Of a stretch of 64,000 bases of DNA, positions 50,701-62,700 are shown piece after piece. Source of the DNA: Ostrinia nubilalis (taxonomy: Eukaryota > Arthropoda > Insecta > Lepidoptera > Crambidae); contig NC_087111.1 in NCBI RefSeq assembly GCF_963855985.1, positions 8,251,001 to 8,315,000 on the forward strand, written 5' to 3'. Both the position numbers and the translations under genes were made by a program. The stretch's first letter is position 1; each line of letters starts with the position of its first letter. The notes below the pieces were generated by a model. That model did no database searches. It was not told the origin of the DNA and was given only the letters and a program-made list of their open reading frames with translations.

Positions 50701-53700
50701 GAGGACGGACTAGGACCGGCAAACCTCAGCCACCGAAAGGTATGAAACATAAAATCGCCTTTAGCAAGCATTAGCTTAATATTTCCTTAACAATAGGTTT
50801 TATAATAATCTAAAGATATGCTAGACTGTAAAAGTCGATATATTTACTAAAAGCTACAATAATTCACTTCTAATTCTATTTTGACATGCTTCCATTTTGG
50901 ATTTAGGGGTATTATCAGGACGTAAGTAAGAATTTCAAGTATTGCAAAAGAGTTTCTCCCGCCACTTCTCTGCACCAGCCCATATGTTGTCCCGAAGTGG
51001 TGGTAGGGCAAGCTGTATTTGGGACGTGTATAAGCCCTGGAGAGGGCCTAAATACTGAATAAAATATTTGATTTGATTCTTAATGCATTATGTCCAAAGG
51101 GTACAAGCTTTGAGACTATATTGATAAGGATGCGTGGTCAGTTCAGTCTGCACATATTTGATGTACTTGAATTTGGTAACTCTAACCGTTAGATAATTCC
51201 TGGCAATTAGTGGTGACTGAGTTTGTTCCGGCGTTTCTTCTCAGCACTTGCCGTATGTTTGTCTCGAAGCGTTGGTAGGGCCCTAAAGATAAGGAGACAT
51301 GTAAAGTGCCCTATAAGGGCTACCTTTTCTTTTTTTATTATTTACTATATTTTGACGTTCATAAGTGCCACTTGTGGTCTAAACTGAATATTTTTGATTT
51401 GATTCTTAATGCAATAACCTATTTGACCTTTCCATACAGGGGGTATTGCATATCTTTCTCGATAAAAGATTGTCAATTGGTTAATAATGGATTATATCCG
51501 TAATTAGCACTAATTAACGTCACTGATTAGCTAATACGTTGTAATCGTAGAATTTTTACGATAAACATAGTTCAATATCCTGAAACCTTCCTAATCAATC
51601 GCTGTTGCTATTGAAACTGCATTAAAAATGGCAGCCAATTTATCGATTTGTCGACTTAATCAGGATATAACGCTCGTATTCACAAACATTACTATAGGGG
51701 TCTCACAGTGCACGTGGACGCACAGGGTGACACACGAACCAATCACAGAGCTCTATTCAACGCTGTGCGTTCGATTTGCTACTTCACTTAAGCAAGCATC
51801 GTTTGTGAATACGGGTGTAATAATCACACTACAGGAATCGGCCACACTGAATGCGTTCTACGGTCTGCTATCAGGTCAAACATCATTGTCCAACGTACCT
51901 ACTTTAGGGATATAATAAAGCGTTCTTTTATAGAAGTTGTGCGTGAGATTCAGTTTATAGATCTAACGCTTAACTCAGTGTCTGAGGTATAGTTCCAAAA
52001 TACTGAACTGTCCTATCCATGACATCGACAGTGGGGCGCCACCGTCAATACCGGATCGCTGGTTCCGATTTTTGCCATGTTGGAAACCATATAGTTGAAC
52101 GATGGTAGCGCCCCCCTGTCATTGAGTTTGGTGGGACAGTTCAGCGTGGGTCATCTATATGGGAGCGGTTTGGGTGAAGTGACGTGACAGAGCATATAAA
52201 TTTGAAGGAGATCTGAAGTCTCGTTGACGTTTGACATTACAAAAACACCCTTCCGTGCCGCTCTATCATCTAATTCAATCTAACTCAATCGAACCTATCA
52301 TCTAATTTTAAATTATTGTTTAGTAGTAACTGCTTATTAACACAAACGACTAGCACCTCTATCCCCTATTACATAAGTCCTCATTCACCTTGCAAACGCT
52401 TCTAACAGCAATCATTTCTTCCAGCGGGCATCCTCTCAGTTATAATGGATGCGTACCTAGACGGTACCATAGACGACGCTCTTCTAGTGCCTGTATCGTT
52501 GAACTACGACAAACTGGTGGACGGGAACTTTGTGAGAGAACAGCTGGGAATGCCCAAACAGATGGAAACCTTCTGGTCGGCTTTGAGGGGCATTTGGAGC
52601 ACTTTGAACACAAACCACGGCAGTATTAGGGTGGACTTCAACCAGCCTATTTCTTTGAAGGTATGTTTTGATTTATCTTTGTTCTACCTCTAGGTCTTTA
52701 TTGTGTTTATTAACTCAAGCCAAGTGAGGACAGCGTTAGTAGAATTGATGGCCCTTATGGTAGAAAAGTTCTCGATTGATTGACGTAGAATAGGCGGGCG
52801 TCCCACATAGTGGACCGAAATCTTTTGACCAGCTGTGGACATACTCTGAACGAACGAACTACTCAAAAGCTTTTCCGTAAATTTTTGGCCACAATAATGG
52901 TTATAGGTTTATGTCATTTTATTAGGTCTTTCATTTATTCGGTATAAAGATGCATATGAATTGCTTATGTACAATCGCATTCATAAATTACTAAAATATT
53001 GGGACTTAACAATTTCATAACATAACTCCTTATGTTTGTTGACACTGTTGTTTTTTCCTTAGTTACAAATTCAACAATTTATTTCCAGGAACTGGTGACG
53101 TCCTTCCAAAAGTACAACTATCTCAAGATGCCTGTAGAGAGGCCTTTGACGCCGCCCAACAACAACAATTTGGGCGTGGACCTCGACCACCGAATCCTGT
53201 ATAACAACAGCCACTCCAGTCTGTTCGGTGCTGACGTTAGCGCGGATCACAAGCTCATGATTGAGGCTATTGGCAGGCATTTAGTCTATGGTGAGTGTTC
53301 TACTGAAATAACTATGTCCTTTCAGAAGTACATTACCTGCAGGTCACTGGATCGAAATCATTTTTTACAGAGTTAACTGATAATGATATTCAATGACTAT
53401 GTCGATATGCCTTTCATCATCAGCACAGAACGGAATAGTGTTCTGTATTTATCCAAGTCGTAAGCTTTAATCATCCAGTATGCACTAAAATTACACCATA
53501 AAACTTAAGGAACTGCGTTTTATTTGACTATTTTCAATCTAAATAATACAAATTCGTACTAATTTCTTCCACAGATGCATCCCAAGCCACAGCACTTATG
53601 TGCACGAACGTGGTATCGTACGTCCTACTCACAGAACACAGATCGGGCTGTACTATGAAGCAACTGCAGGCCAGTGTGGAGAACCGCGGTCAGAAACTTA

Positions 53701-56700
53701 GCCAGGCCGGCCGCGACCTCGGCTACACAGGAGACACCCCTGCCTTGGTGCACCACGCTGTAAGTATTGTGTTATTGCTGAATGTTCTTCTTATAGGACA
53801 TTGCTGGCATTATGTACTGAATTTTTAATTGTCATGAGTCATCATCATTTTCATATAAGGCCGGTCTCCACTACAGAATAAGCCTCTCTTATTTAAAAAA
53901 ATAAAATAAATATACTTGGACATTTTACACTGCGCCGCCAGTCCCAAACTAAGTAAAGCTTGTACTATGCGTACTAGACAACTGATACAAACATACTTAA
54001 ATACATTTTTTTTTGTAAATACTACTTAATATACTTACATAGAAAACACCCAGACCCGTCACAGAAATCAAAATTTATCATTTCAATTTCTGCCCGGCCG
54101 GGAATCGAACCCGGGCCCTCTCGGCATAGTAGTCCGTTCTGAACCACTACACCAAACGGCCGATTTACCAGAGGCAAGATGATTTCGCCTACACTGGCCA
54201 GATGAATTGCTGAGGGCTGATGTTCGCTTGTTTCTTCATTAGTCAACTTATACGACATCCACGGTAAAAGTGGCAGTGAATCTATTAATATTCTGTCCAA
54301 ACTACACGACCATACAATGTCACAAAATCAATGAAGTTTACAAACACATCTGATTCATTTATTGATCATTTTCTGTTACACATCATTACATGCGGTGTTT
54401 GCATCAACTAGGTTTTACATTTGTAATGTCAACTAAGTTATGTTTATTTTAAATAATGTACCTAACTTTTTAAAACCAATATTGCACCTAAAAAACATCT
54501 CAAAGCTGCCAAAAATATAATTTAAATCTAATTGAAAACTAACTTGACTTTCAGGCTAGATAGAAGTTGTATCATGGAAATTATTTCTTAAACTTACTTA
54601 TCACCATGTTTGCCCACAGCTGGACATGTTGGGCCGCGGGCTAGTGAGGCGGGAAGGCAGCGGGGACAAACAGGTCATCAAACCGCAGCTTTCCATAGCG
54701 GCCTCCATAGAGCTTGGGTACTACGCGAACACTGTGGGGGCACATTACGCGCCTGCTGCTATTATGGGTAAGTCATTATTTAGATCAGGGGTGTCCAAAC
54801 TAGATGGGACCCAGGGCCAATAAAAAATACTAAATACATTGGTGGGCCGCAAAATATTTATAAAAATAAAATATTGGTAATAAAATATGTATCGTAATTT
54901 ATTATGCACTTTTTCATTAATTTTTCTTTTACAATTCTGTCAACATCAACCTCAATATTAGTAGTAGCTAGGCGCAGTGCATGTTTAAGTAAAGTATATG
55001 TCAATGAAGACCTGTATTTCGATTTAATAAGCTTCATTGTTGAATATGCACTCTCACAAAGGTAGGTACTGCCCATCATCGAGCCCATTTTTTGCCCGAA
55101 ATTCGTCAGTTCCGGGAAACGTTCAGCGAGGAGCTTAAAAAAATCAAGTCCTATTTCAGTTCTGCCCTTGTAAAAGGGGACTGATTGTAGATCACACAGT
55201 TTCAGTTGATAATCAATCTTCACACTCTCAACTGCGATCGTTAATGGATGAGTGAAGAGTGCTATATCATTCTCAATTTTAAATCTGCAAAACGCCGTTC
55301 AAATATATTCGATGATTATTTCGTCCATGTATTTGAGGTGCTCCAAAAAATTACAGAAAATAAAAAAGATTCTACGGGCCGCAATAATCCAAACCGCGGG
55401 CCATGGTTTGGACAGCCCTGATTTTAGATAAACAAAACACTTTTTGACTTAGTATGAAAAGTTCATGTTTAGGTAGAATGCTGAAGCTAAAAATCTCAAT
55501 TCAGACGAACACTGTGGGGGCACATTACGCGCCTGCTGCTATTATGGGTAAGTCAATGTTTAGAAAAACAAAAACTTGACTTAGTATGAAAAGTTCATGT
55601 TTAGGTAGAATGCTGAAGCTAAAAATCTCAATTCAGAACCAATGGCACTACACATATCAGTTGCAGAACAATAATAGCAGTATCAGTAAACATAGTCAGG
55701 TATAGTTACTATTATTGTAATTCCCGAAGGCGAGTAAGTTTTACATGTGTGGTGGCTCGCTACTGTTCGTTTTTCAAAAGTTTTGATAGACATTACACTA
55801 TCGTTATGTGCATGTACACGTACACACACAAGTGAAGCTCACTCGCCTTCGTGAGTTGCAAGAACTATACACTGCATTTACATGCTTTATAAAAAAAGAA
55901 TGTTTTTTTATTTGGTCCTACTTGTAGATACAAAATTTGGTCCTTCAAGCCAGATATTATATTTGGTCCTTCGAGCCGGATTTTAGTTTTTTTCTTCAAT
56001 ATCTTCTTTTCTCACAGCGACAGCATTAGAGAGCATTCTCCACCAGCCGGGCGCGGACCACCAGTGCGTGCGGCACACCGAATTGCTCGACACTGCGCTG
56101 CAACTGTGCGAGGTAAGTAGATAAAGCCCAGTCTGTGACCACATAGAATTTTGTCCAATGACCCCAACCAGTTCCTCTGTGGTTGAGGATTCCGGGTGAA
56201 GCTCGCTTCCACCTTCGGCCTGATCATCACTTACCATCAGGTGAGATACAGGCCAAGAGCTTCCTCGTTGTGGATAAAAAAAAAATAAAAAAAAAAAAAA
56301 AAAAAAACCTACCCATCCTTATCGCTCGCGCATAATTATGTTGCTGTCGCGCTCGCACACTCACTGCGGGCGCCCGTCGCACAGTCGCGACAGCAATGTA
56401 ATTACGCGCGAGCGATAAGGATGGGTAGCTTGGGGTCATTGGACAAAATTCTACGTGCTCACAGACCAGACTATAGAACGTATTTATTTGACGCCATTTT
56501 TTTATTGTAAAGTCGATAGAAATTCCATTATAGTTTTGTTTGAATACCGGACTTGGTTTTTACAGCATTCCGAGTTTTAGCAACCGGTTGCTAATTGTAC
56601 AGTTGCAATGAGACTACGAAAAATGTATGACAACTAGCGCCACCTGCAGTTGAACGTGGCGCTGGTGTATCACGTTGCTATTGTATGTTTAGCAACCGGT

Positions 56701-59700
56701 TGCTAAGATAGTAAATAACCGCACGAACCGGCGCGCGGCGTGCGGTATGGTGGCAGGGCATTATTTATTATTTTACTTGAGAAACTATACATTTTACTAT
56801 TTACATGGTTCAAAACATTAAATTGGAGATTATAGAGTTTCATAACTACAAATATTCATGCAAGGTCTAAAACTAGGTACTAATTTTACATTGAGATAAA
56901 GTGATTTGCTAGGGTAGGCACAGCTCAACCACTCCACAGACGCGAGTGGGCCTGGTGTACGGTAACAGAGTAAATACAAATGTATAGTATAATCATCTTC
57001 ATAGAAACGCACGGGCGCGGTTTGTATGTGAGCGCGCCAACAAGTATGCGGCGCGCACGCACACACTGACAAAATTTAGCGGGGAGCCAGTCGTGGTTAA
57101 ATTTTGTCAGTGTGTGCGTGCGCGCCTCATACGTATATTGGCGCGCTTTCATACAAACCGCGCCCATGCGTTTCTATGAAGATGACCTACTCATTTGTTA
57201 CTCTGACGGTAATTTAAAAAATGTCATTCCAAATGTTTGAATCGTATTTATTTCCATAGGTGCTGCAACTGGAGTTCATCCTTGCTGCGCCTTGCACGCG
57301 CCTGCGAGAGACCATGCTGCAAGCGCTCGACGCGCTCATACACGCGCAAGTGTTACGCGCTAACGAGGTGAGTTGACGACAGTGTTAGAGTAGGCGCACA
57401 CCGTTGATTTTTAGTTGGCCGATAGTTGTGCCCGATTTTCAACCGACTTCAAAAAATGAGGAGGTTCTCAATTCGACCCGTATGTTTTTTTTTCTATGTT
57501 TGTTACGCGATAACTCCGCCAATTATGAACCGATTTGAACAAATCTTTTTTCGGCGTATAGGTAATACCTCAAGAGTGGTCCCATTTAAATTTAATAATA
57601 GAAAAACAACCCCCAAGGGTGGAAAATTGGGGATGAATTTTTTTATACGGAATATCTCCGCCGATTATGAACCAATTTGAACGATTATTTTTTTGTTGAA
57701 TAGGTATTATCAAAAGGGTGGTTTCATGCGAATTTGAAGAAAATATTTCACCCCCAAGGGTAGAACTTTTTTTTAATTTTTAGTTTTTTTTTGTGTTCAC
57801 GCATTTGAAGTCGGTTTTATGTTTTTTAAAGAGTTAATTATAAATTGTATGAAGAATCGGCCAAATCGAATCGGCGTAGTGTGCGCACTCCCATACATGC
57901 CCATACTGATCAACTGCCCGACTAAACTATCGGCCGAAGAAAAATCAACGGTGTGCGCTTACTCTTAGGCCCGGTTTCCACCAAGGCGTAGCAGAAACCA
58001 GAGAAGATGTGCAGCGAAGCTGACATGCTATTTCCACCAAAGCGTAGCGGAGACGAGAGATGTGGGCTGTGCGTAGCTGTCAGCTGTCAGTCTGTTACTG
58101 TCTATGAAAGGAAAACACATCGCACAGATCCGTCAAATTATATTATAGATGACCCACGCTGAACTGTCCCACCAAACTGGGGGGCGTTACCATCGTTCAA
58201 CTATATGGTTTCCAACATGGCAAAAATCGGAACCAGCGATCCGGTATTGACGGTGGCGCCCCACTGTCAATGTCATGCATAGGACAGTTCAGTATTTTGG
58301 AACTATATAGGGTGTTAGGTAAATGGGTATATGAGCCGACACTAGCCCATGTTAACATGGTCATATAAATGGTATGGTGAAGTCAGAAAATTGATATCTT
58401 CATTTTAATTATTTTAATTTTCATACAAATCGGATTTTATCAAATTTTTTTGTATGAAAATAAAAAAAATTAAAATGATGATATAAAATTTCTGACTTCA
58501 CCATACCATTTATATGACCATGTTAACATGGGCTAGTGTCGGCTCATATACCCATTTACCTAACACCCTGTATAGAAAAATGAGTCTGCGTGACACTTCT
58601 CCTCTCTTCTCCGCGAGATCCATTTCCACCGAAGCGGAACGCAGAAGATATGTGGATATAATAAAATCTGAATATTTAAACACTTCTCTGCTCCGCTCCG
58701 CCTTGGTGAAAACCGGGCCCTACACACACTACTTACTAACAATACATGCCCGCGCTACACAAATTCGCAGTTTACAAGCGCTATGAACCCGCGCTTATGT
58801 AAAGCGCCAATGAATAACGCTTGACACTCAAGCGCTATTTACTGACACTTCACATACATATTAACAGTACACCCGTTGTTTCGCATTATTAACTAGGCCT
58901 TCATTCACATTGTAATATATTCTAACGTCATTTACTAGCTCTAAAGATCGGGCTACATTCTAGTACTACATACAAACGCTACTCTCCCTTAGGCCCAGAA
59001 CAGACGGTGAAACGCAACTGCAACGAAACGGCAACTTTCTGATGATTCTTATGAATGAAACTGAAATTGAAAGGAGAACAACCATTTTGGGCCCAAGTTT
59101 GTACAGAGTTGTACATTGGTAGGTTTTTGATATTATATTACGCATACATTAGGGAGTATTTTACGGTAAAAATGATAATTTTAACTGATGTCGTAAGTCG
59201 TATACAATAATAAAAACGAATTAATGATTTAATCTAAGATAACGTAAAATGGAACGTTAAAAGTCAATCGATTAAAGACTCAATACACTATACTGTCCCA
59301 CCAAACTCATTGACAGGGGGGCGCCACCATCGTTCAACTATATAGTTTCTAACATGGCAAAAATCGGAACCAGCTATCCGGTATTGACGGTGGCGCCCCC
59401 TGTCAATTTCACGGGTGGGACAATTCAGTGTATTTGATCTTTAAGAAGGTTTGTACTGACAGATGACAAAACTAAAATGATTGAATGAATTAATGAATGA
59501 AAATAATTCGTTTTGTCATCTGTCAATGCAGCAATGTCACTTGCGAATCACAGATGAGACCACAGATTAGAGAGTATGTCTAAAGGATCTAAAGGATGAG
59601 ACTGTTGCGAATGCTTGTTGAATTGAATTAAAACGAATTAAAAGAAGAAAAAGAAATAAAACTATCGATTAATAACATTTTATGCTATTTCTAACGGATT

Positions 59701-62700
59701 CTGCTTGCGATTTGGGTAACTGACGACTTGATTTTGTATAAAAGTAACATTTTTTCTAGTTTTTTCTAATTTAGTTTTCTCGAGAATGACACTAGTTAGC
59801 AACCTCAAATAAACACAATAATAAACTAGTTTATGAAGGCATAAAAACGACATAAAATTTGTAGCTGTACAAATAACTTAGTACTGGGCCCAACGCTTCA
59901 TAGAAAGTGGTTGTTCTCCTTTCAAACTGGTCGCGTCATGTGTGGTCTCTCAACGGACGCTAAGGCAGAAACTTAGATGCAACTCAAAAGTAACTAGCAG
60001 TTGCAGTTTCGTTGCTGTTGCGTTTCACCGTCTGTTCTGAGCCTTACTCTCAGTCATGATTTCTCTACATTTTTCAACCGACTTCAAAAAAGGAGGAGGT
60101 TCTCAATTCGACCCGTATGTTTTTTTTTTCTATGTTTGTTACGCGATAACTCCGCCAATTATGAACCGATTTGAACAAATCTTTTTTCGGCGTATAGGTA
60201 ATACCTCAAGGGTGGTCCCATTTAAATTTAATAATAGAAAATACAACCCCCAAGGGTGGAAAATTGGGGATGAACTTTTTTATACGCAATATCTCCGCCG
60301 ATTATAAATCAATTTGAACGATTATTTTTTTGTTGAATAGGTATTATCAAAAGGGTGGTTTCATGCGAATTTGAAGAAAATATTTCACCCCCAAGGGTGG
60401 AAAATTGGGGATGAACTTTTTTATACGCAATATTTTTAATTTTTAGTTTTTTTTTGTGTTCACGCATTTGAAGTCGGTTTTTTTTTAAAGTTAATTATCA
60501 TTTCTTATTATTTGTTTTGATTGATATCCATATCTTTACCCACAGAAAGTGGACGGTATAGAGGAGCAGCGGTGGTCGCGGCGTTTCGCGGCGCGCCTCG
60601 AGGACGACGACGAGGAGCGGCCCGACCCCACCGCGCACCTGCGGTATACCGTCGGCCACGATGCAGAAGCCATTGCTGAACGGTGAGTACATTAGAGAGT
60701 AAATTTCCTTTACTCGTTAAGACTTGACTGACTTAAGGTGATGCCTTGCGAATATTGGACATACTTTTCTTATTACTTATGTTCTTATTTTGAAATATGT
60801 CATAGTTGACTAATAAATCTAGTGTCTGGTCGAAGCCGAAACATGAATGGAAACAATTTTCTCGATAGAAAAAAAATCCAAAGATGACCCTTCTATTACT
60901 CGGTTTTTCGTTTTATAAGCAGATAGGTTAATATTTCAATACCAAATTTTGTATATTGGTAAGGTAATAACATATTCTAAGTACTGGTCGAGTTATTTTC
61001 CTTAAATAGTGTTTGGTTTTTCAATAAATACATGATTTCCGATTTTTGTCGCTTACGTTATTTTATTCCGCGCCGCGCGCGCTATTGCTGTCCCTTTCCT
61101 CGCACTGAGAAATCATATTTCTATCCCTCTGTGTGCGAGGCATTCAGTCGGCCGAAAACTTTTACGAGGTAGCGCCTTAAGGTCCTATCCTATATGCTCT
61201 AGATGGGCCCGAGGGCATCCACAACAAGCCTCCATAGCGTTCGGTCTTGAGCTTCGCGTTTGATCTCGCTCCAAGTCTTGCCGATTTTCTTCGCCTCGTC
61301 TGCTACAGTTTGCTTGGGGCGATCACGTTTGCGTTTTCCTTGGTTCCAATCCAGAGCCTACTTGGGGATGTGATCGGATCTTCTTCTTAGTCGGGCACTC
61401 TTGTCAGAGTGGTCGTGGTTGCGCTGACTAAGTACATGGTGATCCTGGCGATGCGCTTCCATTTCTGACGGTTAGAGGCGTCGCGAGTACACTGGACCAT
61501 GGTGGACTCAGTGTCCTTCGTGATAGCTCGCACACTCACTGCGGGCGCGCGTCGCACAGTCGCGACAGCAATATAATTACGCGCGAGCGATAAGGATGGG
61601 TAGCTTGGGGTCATTGGACAAAATTCTACGTGCTCACGGACTAGGCTTTAGCGGCCGCCCGCGACTTCGTACGCGTGAACCTCGTTTAATTACTAATGAT
61701 GTTGATAGATGGCGTTTTACGGCTTCCCCCGCATAAATATTTACGAATGTCAAAAATTTTTGTCCGGCGCTGTAGATTTTAACCAATGACGATAGATGGC
61801 GCTTTTACCCACGTCTTATTTATTGAAATTTAGTTTGTTACATATCGTATGTTAATCTGGGTTATAAACAATAATATTGTAAAGTTTCAACAAAATCCGT
61901 TCAGTAGTTTTTGCGTGAAAGAGTAACAAACATCGCAAACGCATTTATAATATTAGTAGGACGATGAACATCACTTAGTTAAGAACAAAGAAGGTATACG
62001 GAAAAAAGACAGAAGTTTCATCAGAGTACATTTTCGTTGCATATTAGCATTTATTCAAATTAATTTATTTAGCAGGTAGGCTTTTAAAAAGCTCTTTTAT
62101 ACATCCTAGTATTACTTTAACCCTGCCACTGTTTAGGGACAATAAATGAGCCAGTGCTCAGAAGAAGCAGCGCAAGAAACTCAGTCACTATTTTACTATT
62201 CGTATTACAAGTAGGAACATTAGATTGCTAGCCCAACCATCTCAGTATTTGCTGCTGATTCGAGGGTCGTTAGTTTGAAGTTTTAAACCCCGGACGTCCG
62301 CTAGATAATTATGGTGAAGTCCTAACACCAGCACCCTTTGAATTTAAGGCTCTGTATTAATGATTTATTATTGACTAGCTGACCCCGCGAACTCTGTTCC
62401 GCCTTAAAGGCAATAAATAAGCCATCGCAATTTTTCCTTATTTGCTCACCGTTTAGACCTACCCTGGACTACGACAAACATTTTAAAACCAAAATCAGCT
62501 CAATCGGCCCAGCCGTTCTCGAGTTTTAATCAGACAAACGAACAGCAATTCATTTTTATTTATAGATAGATTATTCTCTCCAGATTTTTGTTCTGTCCTT
62601 TATTTGCTTCGAGTATTTTTCCATATGAGCTACTTAGACACTGGAAACTGAACTGAACCCGTCGAAATTTTCAAGTGTAATACGCTGTTTACGGTCAGTG

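Noticed and set aside
54094..54164. tRNA gene on the minus strand
   Set aside because: The T-arm pairs well but the acceptor stem does not. The same head with the same tail occurs at 28780 and 50315, so it is a tRNA-derived SINE.
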